The notes beneath the pieces are model-generated. The model searched no databases, was not told the DNA's origin, and worked only from the letters and a program-made list of their open reading frames with translations. The translations under genes and the position numbers were made by a program. From positions 1 to 64,000 of the forward strand of contig NZ_LWQT01000041.1 of the NCBI RefSeq assembly GCF_001650715.1: a DNA stretch of 64,000 bases. Reading direction: 5' to 3'. This DNA is from Paramagnetospirillum marisnigri. GTDB taxonomy: Bacteria > Pseudomonadota > Alphaproteobacteria > Rhodospirillales > Magnetospirillaceae. Of this stretch, positions 45,339 through 54,734 are shown piece after piece; the first letter of the stretch is position 1, and every line of letters begins with the position of its first letter.

Positions 45339-45561
45339 CTTAAGGCTGGCTTTGTCGAGTCATTCCGGTGGGGCGGAACTGTTGACGAGCGATCGCCGCC
45401 GTGGCCGTCAAAATAGGCCTGAAACGCCTTGTTTTCTGAGGCATTTGTGAGGGGCGGAAAGGGGGTTTATTCCCCTTTATTCCCCTTTCCGCCTCTCCAC
45501 CCCTTCGATTGTCGTGCTTCTGTGGCATCCGAAATGAACGCCACCCAGAACGAGATCAATC

Positions 45562-46131
45562 ATGGGAATGCAACAGCAAATCAGCGACAAGGACATCACC
45601 GGCATTGGCTTGGCCACCGCGGATCGGTGTGCCCGCCGGATCGGCCGCACTCTGCGTCTGCCGGCGGCTGATATCGGCGATGTCCGCCAGGATCTGCTGC
45701 TGGAACTGGTGCGCCGAGCCCCCCGATTCGACGGTCAGGCCGGCTGGCCGACCTTCGCCAGGCTGGTCATCCGCCACGCCGGGCAGGACGTGGCCGACCG
45801 CCTCATCCGTGATCGCCGCCGACATGGTGGATCAATCGACGATACCGAGCAGACCAGCGAAGACGACGGCCTTGCCGCCTGGTGGGCAGGCGGCGTCACC
45901 GGAGCGGGCGCCATCCACCTGCGTCTCGACCTGCAACGGTTCTTGGACGGCCTGCCCCATCGGTTGCAGCACCTCTGTCGCCTTCTGACCGAAGAGGACC
46001 GCGCCACGGCCCTGGTCGAGTCCGGTTTCTCGCGCAGCGAGTTCTTTCGCCAGATCCATGAGCTTCGCATGCGCCTTCGCGCCCATGGCCTCACCCCCTT
46101 GGGACGATCCGGCCAGTGCGTCGGTACATAG
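45562..46131 (+). CDS. Sigma-70-like phage regulator
   Basis: 189 residues. Residues 20-90 look like sigma region 2 (DVRQDLLLELVRRAPRFDG, WPTFARLVIRHAGQDVADRL) and 125-180 like region 4 (LPHRLQHLCRLLTEED, SRSEFFRQIHELRMRL). Probably an RNA polymerase recruiter for late or replication genes. First gene of the rightward transcript; its 5' DNA faces the ImmA operon. Confidence 0.75.
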   Translation: MGMQQQISDKDITGIGLATADRCARRIGRTLRLPAADIGDVRQDLLLELVRRAPRFDGQAGWPTFARLVIRHAGQDVADRLIRDRRRHGGSIDDTEQTSEDDGLAAWWAGGVTGAGAIHLRLDLQRFLDGLPHRLQHLCRLLTEEDRATALVESGFSRSEFFRQIHELRMRLRAHGLTPLGRSGQCVGT

Positions 46132-46160
46132 CCAATAACCCGAAAAACAGGACGACGACG

Positions 46161-46493
46161 ATGACCGCAATTTCCCCCCACCCTGATTTCCCTGCCCGTT
46201 CCCTGCCGGTGGACGAGAACGGTATCTGCGACTGGCTGGCCGACGCCACTCCGGGGGCCACCCTGATCTATTACCGCGGCCATCTCGGCCATGACCGGAT
46301 GCCCAGCACCAAGGTGCTGCCGGAAGTGCTGCGCCGCCAGGTTGTCGATGTTGCCACCCGCATTCAGCAGGCGGCCGAGGCCGAGCGCGTCTTCCTGCTC
46401 CAGCGCCGCAATGGCGATGACGATTTCAGCTATCTGGCCATCAAGGCGGCCGGGCACCCGCGTTCCTCGATCACCAGAGGTGGTCGGCGGTGA
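46161..46493 (+). CDS. Small hypothetical protein
   Basis: 110 residues from the ATG at 46161. Compact alpha/beta sequence with LIYYRGHLGHDRMPS and a helix with VFLLQRRNGDDDFSYLAIKA. The pattern is common in alphaproteobacterial prophages upstream of the RecA-like ATPase gene. Function unknown. Confidence 0.7.
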   Translation: MTAISPHPDFPARSLPVDENGICDWLADATPGATLIYYRGHLGHDRMPSTKVLPEVLRRQVVDVATRIQQAAEAERVFLLQRRNGDDDFSYLAIKAAGHPRSSITRGGRR

Positions 46494-46527
46494 GTTTGTT
46501 CTTTCAACCATCCAAGGAGATCCAATA

Positions 46528-47283
46528 ATGGCGATATCCCTCGCATCGCTGAAGCGCAGTTCCGCGCTGTCATCGCCCCGTATCCTGGTTCATGGCGTGG
46601 CCGGGGTGGGCAAGAGCACCTTCGCTTCGGCGGCCCCCAATCCGGTGTTCATCCTCACCGAGGATGGCCTGGGCACTCTCGACATCCCCCATTTCCCGCT
46701 GGCCCGCAGCTTCGACGAGGTGATGGAGGCGCTGGCCGCCCTCTATTCCGAGGACAACGACTTCCGCACCGTGGTGATCGACAGCGTCGACTGGCTGGAG
46801 CCGCTGATCTGGGCGCGGGCATGCAAGGACAATGGCTGGAAATCCATCGAGGACCCCGGCTACGGCAAGGGCTACGTCGCCGCGCTGGACCTGTGGCGTC
46901 AGTATATCGACGGTCTCAACGCGCTCCGCGATGAGAAGGGCCTGACGATCATCCAGATCGCCCATACCGAGATCAAGCGCTTCGACAGCCCCGAGCACGA
47001 TCCCTACGACCGCTACATCATCAAGCTGCATGCCCGAGCCGCGGCCCTGCTGCAGGAGCATTCCGACGCGGTGCTGTTCGCCAATTACCGGATCAGCACG
47101 GTCAAGAGCGATGTCGGCTTCAACAAGAAGGTGACCCGCGCTCTCGGCTCCGGCGAGCGGGTGCTCTACTCCGCCGAACGTCCCGCCTTCCTCGCCAAAA
47201 ACCGCTACGGCCTGCCCGATGTGCTGCCGCTGTCGTGGGACGCCTTCGCGTCCGCGATGCCCCAATTCCAAGCTCAATCCTAA
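46528..47283 (+). CDS. RecA/Sak4-like ATP-binding protein
   Basis: 251 residues, AAGGAG ten bases before the ATG. Walker A HGVAGVGKSTFAS; Walker B TVVIDSVDWLE; QIAHTEIKRF later. This is the AAA_24/Sak4-type single-strand annealing or recombination ATPase of phages. With the DUF669 protein and the PD-(D/E)XK nuclease downstream it forms a typical phage recombination cassette. Confidence 0.88.
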   Translation: MAISLASLKRSSALSSPRILVHGVAGVGKSTFASAAPNPVFILTEDGLGTLDIPHFPLARSFDEVMEALAALYSEDNDFRTVVIDSVDWLEPLIWARACKDNGWKSIEDPGYGKGYVAALDLWRQYIDGLNALRDEKGLTIIQIAHTEIKRFDSPEHDPYDRYIIKLHARAAALLQEHSDAVLFANYRISTVKSDVGFNKKVTRALGSGERVLYSAERPAFLAKNRYGLPDVLPLSWDAFASAMPQFQAQS

Positions 47284-47299
47284 CCGACAAGGAACCATC

Positions 47300-47809
47300 A
47301 TGGCCAATCTCGGAAATTTCGACGCCACCACCGTCGATCCCGCCAAATCCGCCGACGTGCTGCCTCCCGGCAAATACGTGGTGCAGATCGTCGCCAGCGA
47401 AATGCGGGTCACCAAGGACGGCATGGGCCAGTACCTGTGGCTGGAACTCGACGTGCTGGAAGGCGATTCCCTGGGGCGCAAGCTGTTCGACCGCCTCAAT
47501 CTGGTCAACAACAACCCCAGCACGGTGGAAATGGCCCAGCGCACCCTGTCGGCCATCTGCCATGCCACGGGTCGGATGCAGGTCCAGGACAGCGAAGAAC
47601 TCCACCTGATCCCCATGCTGGCCGATGTGCGGGTGCAGCCGCCGAAGAACGGCTACGGCGAATCCAACACCATTCGCTATCAGCCGCTCGACCAAGCCGC
47701 CGCTCCGGCGCCGGCCACCCGTCCCGCTACGGTCACCCCGTCGGCCAAACCTGCGACGCAATCCGCCCAACCCCGCCCGGCCACCGCGCCGTGGCGCCGG
47801 AGCGCGTGA
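47300..47809 (+). CDS. DUF669 single-strand DNA-binding-like protein
   Basis: 169 residues. DUF669 pattern: LPPGKYVVQIVASEMRVTKD, GMGQYLWLELDVLEGDSLG, RKLFDRLNLVNNNP. The second half is a Pro/Ala-rich tail ending in APWRRSA, as in SSB-like proteins that recruit partners by their C-terminus. Part of the recombination cassette. Confidence 0.88.
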   Translation: MANLGNFDATTVDPAKSADVLPPGKYVVQIVASEMRVTKDGMGQYLWLELDVLEGDSLGRKLFDRLNLVNNNPSTVEMAQRTLSAICHATGRMQVQDSEELHLIPMLADVRVQPPKNGYGESNTIRYQPLDQAAAPAPATRPATVTPSAKPATQSAQPRPATAPWRRSA

Positions 47810-47894
47810 GCATCAACAGGAACGATGCCGCCGTCGTCAGGTCGCCAAACATGAGCGGCGGCGGCATCTCCACCCAGGACATTGGAGAACATCC

Positions 47895-48272
47895 ATGGAT
47901 GACAGGATCATAGAGGCGGAGGCACCCCCGAGCAATCCGCCCACCACCAGGGAAGAGTGCCGGCAGCGTCTGGCCCAACTTCAGAACGACATCACCGCGA
48001 TTCGCACTGAGATCGCTGCCGCCGACATGGACCGCCAAGCCGGTCGTCGGCGAATGGACGCCCGCTGGTACCACCGCGCCCGCACCGCGTTGCGCCACCG
48101 CCAGCGCGAGGTGGCCGAGGTCGCCGCCCTGATGGCTCGCCTGCCGGGCCGCAAGGATGCCTTGAAGGACCTGCTGATCGAGGTGGTGCGGGCCGATTAC
48201 GACGAGACCGGCTGGCACAGGGTGATGGACGAGGCCCACCGGCGTCTCGATGCGCGGGGAGCCGCAATATGA
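47895..48272 (+). CDS. Hypothetical coiled-coil protein
   Basis: 125 residues, mostly helical and rich in Arg/Glu/Ala (TAIRTEIAAADMDRQAGRRR, ARTALRHRQREVAEVAALMA). GGAGAA precedes the ATG. It ends in ATGA overlap with the nuclease gene. A coiled-coil adaptor of the recombination machinery is possible, but no family was recognised. Confidence 0.7.
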   Translation: MDDRIIEAEAPPSNPPTTREECRQRLAQLQNDITAIRTEIAAADMDRQAGRRRMDARWYHRARTALRHRQREVAEVAALMARLPGRKDALKDLLIEVVRADYDETGWHRVMDEAHRRLDARGAAI

Positions 48273-49198
48273 CCGCGCTGCCGCCCCCTCCCAGCCCCAC
48301 CATCGAAGCGATCTACGCCGCCTATGAGGCCAGTGCCGAGGACGGCTTTCGCCTTCATCTCGGCGCATCGCTGATCGGCAAGGAGTGCCTGCGCGCCCTG
48401 TGGTGCGACTTTCGCTGGACCACGCGGGCTGGCTTTCCCGGCCGGGTGCTGCGGCTGTTCGAGACCGGGCAGTTGGAGGAGGCCCGCATCGTGCGCGACC
48501 TGCGCCGCACCGGCGCCACCGTGCTGGAGGTCGATCCCGAATCCGGGCGTCAATGGCGGGTCGAAGCCCATGGCGGGCATTTCGGCGGCTCGCTCGACGG
48601 CGTGGCCCTGGGCCTGCTGGAGGCGCCCAAGACCTGGCATGTGCTGGAATTCAAGACCCACTCGGCCAAGTCCTTCGCCGATCTGAAGCGCCAAGGCGTG
48701 CGGGGGTCCAAGCCGCGCCACTTCGCCCAGATGCAGGTCTATCTCCACCTCACCGGCATGACGCGGGCCATGTATGTGGCGGTGTGCAAGGATACCGACG
48801 AGATTTACGTCGAGCGCATCCCGGCCGACAGGGCCGTGGGCGGAACCCTGGTGGCCATTGCCGGTCGCGTCATCAATGCCGCCCGTCCGCCGGAACGGCT
48901 GTCCGCCGATCCGGCATGGTGGCAATGTCGGTGGTGCGAACACCATCCCCTCTGCCATGAGGCGGGCGCCGCCGAGCGCAATTGCCGCACCTGCCTGCAT
49001 TCGACTCCGGTGGAGGGTGGTTGGCACTGCGCCCGCCACGACCGTGGCCTCTCCTCCGCCGACCAGCGGCGAGGCTGCGAGCTTCATCTCTACATTCCCG
49101 ATCTGGTGCCGGGCGAGCCCATGGATGCCGGAGACGATCATGTGGTCTACCGCATGAAGACCGGCGCCACCTGGATCGACGGGAGGGCGCCATGCTGA
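48269..49198 (+). CDS. PD-(D/E)XK nuclease (phage exonuclease, Cas4-like)
   Basis: 309 residues. Active site in GGSLDGVALG and HVLEFKTHS (D...E-x-K). N-terminal LIGKECLRALW and C-terminal Cys cluster (WQCRWCEHHPLCHEAG, then RNCRTC) suggest an Fe-S centre as in AddB/Cas4-type nucleases. Probably resects DNA ends for phage recombination. The C-terminal half also has a second Cys pair around RGCELHL. Confidence 0.85.
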   Translation: MTALPPPPSPTIEAIYAAYEASAEDGFRLHLGASLIGKECLRALWCDFRWTTRAGFPGRVLRLFETGQLEEARIVRDLRRTGATVLEVDPESGRQWRVEAHGGHFGGSLDGVALGLLEAPKTWHVLEFKTHSAKSFADLKRQGVRGSKPRHFAQMQVYLHLTGMTRAMYVAVCKDTDEIYVERIPADRAVGGTLVAIAGRVINAARPPERLSADPAWWQCRWCEHHPLCHEAGAAERNCRTCLHSTPVEGGWHCARHDRGLSSADQRRGCELHLYIPDLVPGEPMDAGDDHVVYRMKTGATWIDGRAPC

Positions 49199-50763
49199 CG
49201 CTCCGCCCTTACCAACAGGCGGCCATCACCGCCATCTACGACTATTTCGGCCGGAAATCCGGGCACCCGCTGATCGTCATTCCGACAGCCGGCGGCAAGG
49301 CTCTGGTGTTGTCGGCCTTCATCAAGGAGGTGCTGGAGAACTGGCCAGATCAGCGCATCCTGGTGGTCACCCATGTCCGCGAACTGATCGCCCAGAACTA
49401 TGCCGAGCTGATCGGCCTGTGGCCCGACGCCCCCGCCGGCATCTATTCCGCCGGACTGGGCAAGCGTGACCTCGGCGCCCGCATCCTGTTCGCCGGCATC
49501 CAGTCGATCCACAAGCGGGCCTACGACATCCAGCAATGCGATCTGGTCCTGATCGACGAGGCCCATCTGATCCCCTGCGCCTCGGACACCATGTACCGGC
49601 GCTTCCTCGACACCCTGGCCAGGATCAATCCCCATCTCAAGGTGATCGGCTTTACCGCCACGCCCTATCGCCTCGACAGCGGCATGCTGCACGAGGGCGG
49701 TGGCGCCCTGTTCACCGACATCGCCTACGAGGTGTCGGTGCGCGATCTGATTGATGCGGGATTTCTCTGCCCGCTGGTCAGCAAATCCGCCGCGACGAAG
49801 TTGGACGTCACCGGTGTCGGCAGCCGAGGCGGCGAATTCATCCCCAGCCAGCTTCAGGCGGCGGTCGACAAGGACTCTATCACCCGTGCCGCCATTGACG
49901 AGGTGGTGGCCTATGGCCAGGACCGTCGCTCCTGGCTGGCGTTCTGCTCCGGGGTCGAGCATGCCGAGCATGTGGCCCAAGCCATTCGGGATCGCGGGTT
50001 TTCCTGCGCCACTATCTTCGGCGACACCCCCAAGGGGGAGCGCGACCGGATCATCGTCGCCTTCAAACGCGGTGAAATCCGCGCCCTGGCCTCAATGGGG
50101 GTGCTGACCACCGGCTTCAACGCCCCCGCCGTCGACCTGATCGCCATGCTGCGTCCGACCAAATCGGCGGGCCTCTATGTCCAGATGGCCGGACGCGGCA
50201 CTCGGCTGTCACCCGGTAAATCAAACTGCCTGGTGCTGGACTTCGCCGGCAATGTCGCCCTGCACGGCCCCATCGATGCGGTAATGCCCTCGGCCCCCGG
50301 CAAGGGAGACGGCGAGCCGCCGACCAAGGTGTGTCCCGGCTGCGACAGTATTCTCGCGGCGGCCATGCGCAAATGCCCCGATTGCGGCCATGACTTCCCC
50401 CCGCCGGAACTCAAGATCGAGGCTACCGCCAGCACGCTGGAGGTGCTGTCCACCGGCCAGCCGCAATGGGTGTCGGTGTCCGACATCTCCTACGATTTGC
50501 ACGAGAAGCCCGGCAAGCCCCCCAGCATGCTGGTCAGCTATCTCTGCGGCATGGTCCGCCACCGCGAATGGGTGTGCATCGAGCATGACGGCTATGCCCG
50601 CCAGAAGGCGGTGCAGTGGTGGCAGAAGCGGGCGCCCGGCTTGCAGGTGCCCACCACCGTCGAGCAGGCGCTGATGCAAGCCGACAGCCTGAGGGTGCCG
50701 ATCGAGATCGCGGTGCGCCCCAGCGGCCGGTTCACCGAGGTGGCCGGCGCGAGATTCACATGA
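49192..50763 (+). CDS. DEAD/DEAH superfamily 2 helicase with degenerate Walker A
   Basis: 523 residues. Motif order: Q-type start LRPYQQAAITAIY, motif I PTAGGKALVL, motif II VLIDEAHLIPC, motif III GFTATPYR, motif VI YVQMAGRGTRLSPGK. Motif I ends GGKA where nearly all helicases have GKT/GKS. A zinc ribbon (CPGCDSILAAAMRKCPDCGHDF) follows at about 380-405, then an unrecognised C-terminal part. It should unwind DNA or RNA for phage replication if the P-loop still binds ATP. Overlaps the nuclease stop. Confidence 0.9.
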   Translation: MLTLRPYQQAAITAIYDYFGRKSGHPLIVIPTAGGKALVLSAFIKEVLENWPDQRILVVTHVRELIAQNYAELIGLWPDAPAGIYSAGLGKRDLGARILFAGIQSIHKRAYDIQQCDLVLIDEAHLIPCASDTMYRRFLDTLARINPHLKVIGFTATPYRLDSGMLHEGGGALFTDIAYEVSVRDLIDAGFLCPLVSKSAATKLDVTGVGSRGGEFIPSQLQAAVDKDSITRAAIDEVVAYGQDRRSWLAFCSGVEHAEHVAQAIRDRGFSCATIFGDTPKGERDRIIVAFKRGEIRALASMGVLTTGFNAPAVDLIAMLRPTKSAGLYVQMAGRGTRLSPGKSNCLVLDFAGNVALHGPIDAVMPSAPGKGDGEPPTKVCPGCDSILAAAMRKCPDCGHDFPPPELKIEATASTLEVLSTGQPQWVSVSDISYDLHEKPGKPPSMLVSYLCGMVRHREWVCIEHDGYARQKAVQWWQKRAPGLQVPTTVEQALMQADSLRVPIEIAVRPSGRFTEVAGARFT

Positions 50764-51116
50764 TCTGCGCCGTCTGCAACCGCGAGGGACGCGGCTTCGG
50801 CTTTATCCCGCGTCTCGCTCGGCTGCGTGGCCCGCCCGAAGCCGCTTGCTCCATGACCTGTCTCGACACCATCGCCCGCTGGAGAAGAACCATGATCGAT
50901 CCTACCCCCAACGAGATCACCGCCATGGAGCATGGCGGACAGATGGGCGGCGAGTATCTGGACAGCATCGCCAAGACCAATCTGGCGGCATTGTCGCCGG
51001 AGCAATGGCAGACCTTCGTCGAGGCGGTGATCACCGGCTATTGCGACCATCTGCGTGATCTCGCAGGCCGCGACCGGGGACGTCTCGACGGCATGGCTGG
51101 GGAGGTGCCGTTCTGA
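50760..51116 (+). CDS. DUF6511-type small protein
   Basis: 118 residues; ATGA overlap with the helicase. N-terminal zinc-knuckle-like MICAVCNREGRGFG...CSMTC, as in DUF6511 proteins, then helices (SPEQWQTFVEAVITGYCDHL). Common between helicase and primase genes in related prophages; function unknown. It ends in one-base overlap with the primase gene. Confidence 0.8.
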   Translation: MICAVCNREGRGFGFIPRLARLRGPPEAACSMTCLDTIARWRRTMIDPTPNEITAMEHGGQMGGEYLDSIAKTNLAALSPEQWQTFVEAVITGYCDHLRDLAGRDRGRLDGMAGEVPF

Positions 51117-53389
51117 TGGAGGCCGCCCAAGACTTCATGGCCCGTTTCGGGGCACGGCTGGTGGATAACGGCTATCCGGCGATACCCATCTGGCCGGGCT
51201 CCAAGAAGCCGGGACGCTTCCAGGCTGGCGCCTGGTGCGATTACCCGGCCTGGACCCGCCATTGCGACCGTCCGACCACCCTGATCGAGGTCGAGACCTG
51301 GGCCACTTGGCCCGATGCCGCCATCGGGCTGGCCTGCGGCACCCTGGTCGGCATTGATATCGACGTGCTCGATCCCGACATCGCCCACCGGTTGGAGCGG
51401 CTGGCCCGCGACATGCTGGGCGACACGCCCTTGCTCAGGATCGGCAAGGCCCCCAAGCGGCTGCTGGTGTATCGGGCTGATGTGCCATTCTCCGGCCCCA
51501 AGCGGGCGCCGCTGGAGATCCTGGCCCATGGGCGGCAATTCGTCGCCTTCGCCATCCACCCGGATACCGGCCAGCCCTATGTGTGGCCGGAGGATTCGCC
51601 GCTCACCGTGGCGCTCGACGATCTGCCGGTGGTCACCGAGGACTCGGTGCGCGCCTGGCTGGATGCCGCCATCGCCCTGCTGCCACCCGAACTGCGCCCA
51701 GCCACCTTGGAATCGCCGCCCGCCTTGATGCTGTCCACCAGCCCCCAGCGCGGCACCCTGGCAGCGGTGCGATCCGCGCTCGCCCATATCCCCAACGCCG
51801 ATCTCGACTACGATTCCTGGGTGCGGATCGGCATGGCGGTAAAGGGAGCCATCGGCGAAGACGGGGCATCGCTGTTTGCATCCTGGTCGGCAATGTCGGC
51901 CAAGGACGTCCCCGCCGCCACCGCCAAGGCCTGGGCCAGTTTCCGCCCCACCACCATCGGCGCCGGCACCATCTACCATTTTGCCATGGAGCGCGGCTGG
52001 CAGCCCGACCCTGTCCTGGTGCTGGACGGCAGCACGCCCCAGGACGAGGTCCATCCCGCCGCCGGTCTGCTGGCCAAGCTCGCGGCCACTCCCGCCGAAC
52101 CGACACCGACGGTGCAGACCGTTCCATTCCCGCCACAGGATTTCTTCGCCGTGGACGGAGCACTGAAGCTGATGGTCGATTACATCGTCACCACCGCCAT
52201 TCGCCCCCAGCCGGTTTTGGCCATAGGAGCCGCCCTGTGTGCGTTGGGAGTCCTGATGGGCAGGCGATACCGCACCCCCTCCAACCTGCGCAGCAATCTC
52301 TACGTGGTCGGCATGGCCGCCAGCGGTGGTGGCAAGGACCATGCCCGCAACGCTATCAAGGAGGCGTTCCTGGCGGCAGGGGTCGATGCCTATCTCGGTG
52401 GTAACCGACTGGCCTCCGGTGCCGGTCTGCTCACCGCCTTGCATCGTCAGCCCGCATCCCTGTTCCAGATCGACGAGTTCGGCCACTTCCTCTCCTCGGT
52501 CGTCGACAAGCGCCGCGCTCCCAAGCATTTGGCCGAGATCTGGGAGCTTCTCACCGAACTGTCCACCAGCGCGGGCGGTACGTTCTTCGGCGCCGAATAC
52601 GCCGACCAGAAACTGCGCCCGCGCCAGGATATCATCCAGCCCTGCTGCGCGCTCCATGCCACCACTGTTCCCGAGACCTTCTGGGCGGCCTTGGGCAACG
52701 GCTCGCTGGGAGACGGCAGCCTTGCTCGCTTCCTGATCTTCCAGAGCGACAACGACATTCCCGATCGGGTCAAGCACCCTGCAGCCCTCGACAAGGTGCC
52801 GCCCCAATTGATCAAAGCCCTCAAGGCGATCGCCGCTGGGGTCCCCGGCCACGCCAGCGGCAACATTGCCGCCGCCGCCACCGGATCGATGATCAAGCCG
52901 ACCCTCTATACCGTGCCCATGACCCTCGACGCAGAGGCGTTGTTCGATGACTTGGACGCCGACATCACCCGGCGTCAACGGCAGGCGGCACATTCCGGCC
53001 ACGGCGCCGTGCTGGCCCGCGTTTGGGAGAACACCGCCAAGATCGCTCTGATCCGTGCCGTGTCCGCCGATCCACAGCGACCCGTCATCTCCCTGGCCCA
53101 CGCAGATTGGGCCTGCATCGTGGTGGAGCACTGCACCAGGACCCTGCTGATCGAAGCCGAGCGGCACATCGCCGATAATGAGGCCGATGCGTTGCACAAG
53201 AAGGTGGTTCGGATTATCGAGGCGGCCGGCGACAACGGCCTGACCCGGAGTGAGCTGTACCACAAGACCCACTTCCTGGGCGACCGCCGCAACGCCGTGT
53301 TTGGGGCGCTGATCGAGGCCGAAGAGATCGAGATGTCCATAACGACAACCCGAACCAAGCCCAGGACGGTGTATCGGCGAAAAAGGTAA
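51116..53389 (+). CDS. Prim-pol/DUF3987 replication protein
   Basis: 757 residues. Residues 1-210: bifunctional primase/polymerase fold with the acidic pair in VGIDIDVLD and a His in LEILAHGRQFVAF. About 230-305: PriCT-2 (YDSWVRIGMAVKGAIG). About 350-720: DUF3987-like ATPase (MAASGGGKDHARN P-loop; FQIDEFGHFLSS; SLARFLIFQSD). Winged-helix end (NGLTRSELYHKTHFLGDRR). The chief replication initiator/primase of the prophage; an AT-rich tract directly follows it. Confidence 0.92.
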   Translation: MEAAQDFMARFGARLVDNGYPAIPIWPGSKKPGRFQAGAWCDYPAWTRHCDRPTTLIEVETWATWPDAAIGLACGTLVGIDIDVLDPDIAHRLERLARDMLGDTPLLRIGKAPKRLLVYRADVPFSGPKRAPLEILAHGRQFVAFAIHPDTGQPYVWPEDSPLTVALDDLPVVTEDSVRAWLDAAIALLPPELRPATLESPPALMLSTSPQRGTLAAVRSALAHIPNADLDYDSWVRIGMAVKGAIGEDGASLFASWSAMSAKDVPAATAKAWASFRPTTIGAGTIYHFAMERGWQPDPVLVLDGSTPQDEVHPAAGLLAKLAATPAEPTPTVQTVPFPPQDFFAVDGALKLMVDYIVTTAIRPQPVLAIGAALCALGVLMGRRYRTPSNLRSNLYVVGMAASGGGKDHARNAIKEAFLAAGVDAYLGGNRLASGAGLLTALHRQPASLFQIDEFGHFLSSVVDKRRAPKHLAEIWELLTELSTSAGGTFFGAEYADQKLRPRQDIIQPCCALHATTVPETFWAALGNGSLGDGSLARFLIFQSDNDIPDRVKHPAALDKVPPQLIKALKAIAAGVPGHASGNIAAAATGSMIKPTLYTVPMTLDAEALFDDLDADITRRQRQAAHSGHGAVLARVWENTAKIALIRAVSADPQRPVISLAHADWACIVVEHCTRTLLIEAERHIADNEADALHKKVVRIIEAAGDNGLTRSELYHKTHFLGDRRNAVFGALIEAEEIEMSITTTRTKPRTVYRRKR

Positions 53390-53673
53390 GAAAAATGTCC
53401 AAATATTGAAGGTGAAGAACGCCCCGTAACCCTCTGATACATCCATATAATATATAATAATATAAATAATGTAATAATATATAAGGAGATCAGGAAGAGG
53501 GTGGTGTCGGGTAGGTTATGGGTAGGGTCCAGGGAGGATGGTATGTCTCTAATGCAAAATTACATTTTTACACTGTTCCCGGAACCTCGCGATTTCCTTG
53601 GCTTTGAGGGCTGAGAATTGTGTTGGCGCCGGATCTGACATTTTCAATTTTCCCACGGCAACAGGAGGTGGCC
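53390..53673. other. Gene-free region with AT-only tract (possible origin)
   Basis: About 40 bases at 53445-53484 are nearly all A/T (ATATAATATATAATAATATA and so on) in otherwise GC-rich DNA, immediately after the primase gene. Such a tract is easy to melt and is a candidate replication origin, or an UP-element-type promoter. No iterons were identified. Confidence 0.5.
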
Positions 53674-53916
53674 ATGTCGGTAGAGTGCGGTGATTGCAGG
53701 TTCTGGGAGGTTGAGGACATCGCAGCAAACGCTGTGGGGGATCGAGGCTTATGTCGTCGCCACGCGCCTTCGGCAGTAGCCGTGATCAAAGGGGCTGAAT
53801 TCGAAGCCCGTTGGCCGTCTACCGATGATTTTGAATGGTGTGGTGAGCACCAGCCGCAACCGAACAAGACCGATTCTCTCCCAGCGGCAAAACCCTCCGC
53901 TTCCATGCCTCTCTGA
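53674..53916 (+). CDS. Small zinc-knuckle protein
   Basis: 80 residues, GGAGGTGGCC before the ATG. Cys/His pattern CGDCRFWE, CRRHAP, and WCGEHQP matches small phage proteins with a CxxC...CxxH arrangement, probably binding zinc. Function unknown. A longer frame from 53620 is rejected because of the strong site at 53674. Confidence 0.75.
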   Translation: MSVECGDCRFWEVEDIAANAVGDRGLCRRHAPSAVAVIKGAEFEARWPSTDDFEWCGEHQPQPNKTDSLPAAKPSASMPL

Positions 53917-54027
53917 CCCAAAAGTCGTTCCTGACGTAGCCGTACCCGCTCATTGGATCTCGAGCGACACCACCGCCATCGGCCCGGCCGTGCTGTCGCA
54001 CCTCCAAGCTCAAACCTGGAGGAAAAC

Positions 54028-54540
54028 ATGACAGCTTTGACCAAACCCCAGCCAAACCATGACGCCGATGCTTCCGGCGCCGTACTGGCCCTCGACCTGG
54101 GCACCACCACCGGCTGGGCCATGCGCCTGGCCGACGAAACCATCGTCTCCGGCACCATGGAGTTCCGCCCTGGTCGCTTCGAAGGCGGCGGAATGCGCTA
54201 CCTGCGTTTCCGCTCCTGGCTCGATCACCTGCTGGGCGGCGCCAAGGGCATCAGCGCGGTATATTTCGAGGAAGTCCGCCGCCATGCCGGAACCGATGCA
54301 GCCCACATTTTCGGCGGCTTCCTGGCCCATCTCACCGCTTGGTGCGAACTCAACCACATCCCCTATCAGGGCGTGCCGGTCGGCACCATCAAGCGCCACG
54401 CCACCGGTAAGGGCAATGCCGGCAAGGACGCGGTAATCGCCGCGATGAAGGCGCGCGGGTTCAATCCCGAGGACGATAACGAGGCTGACGCCCTGGCCAT
54501 CCTGTCCTGGGCCATCGACACCCAGGGAGGTGTGCGATGA
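54028..54540 (+). CDS. RuvC-like Holliday junction resolvase
   Basis: 170 residues, GGAGG before the ATG. RNase H fold with LALDLGTTTGWAM (Asp), VYFEEVRRHAG (Glu), and NEADALAILSWA (Asp). Phage RuvC-like enzymes cut four-way junctions before packaging. It overlaps the next gene by ATGA. Confidence 0.85.
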   Translation: MTALTKPQPNHDADASGAVLALDLGTTTGWAMRLADETIVSGTMEFRPGRFEGGGMRYLRFRSWLDHLLGGAKGISAVYFEEVRRHAGTDAAHIFGGFLAHLTAWCELNHIPYQGVPVGTIKRHATGKGNAGKDAVIAAMKARGFNPEDDNEADALAILSWAIDTQGGVR

Positions 54541-54734
54541 AGTGGCATCCCCCTGGATTCGGTGGCAACCGCCGCGACCCCGAGCTGGTCAAGCAGGATG
54601 GCTGGAAGGAGCGCGGCGTCCTGGTCATCGCCGAGGACGACCATCGTCTCACCTGGCCCGAGCGTGAATTGATCCGTCAGCTTGGGCAAAAGCTCTATGG
54701 CAAGCGCCCTGGACAGGAGGCGTCCCATGGCTGA
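54537..54734 (+). CDS. Small hypothetical protein
   Basis: 65 residues, MKWHPPGFGGNRRDPELV, WKERGVLVIAEDDHRLTWPE. No recognised domain; a conserved pattern between RuvC-like and DUF6362 genes in prophages. Its start overlaps the RuvC stop as ATGA. Confidence 0.6.
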   Translation: MKWHPPGFGGNRRDPELVKQDGWKERGVLVIAEDDHRLTWPERELIRQLGQKLYGKRPGQEASHG

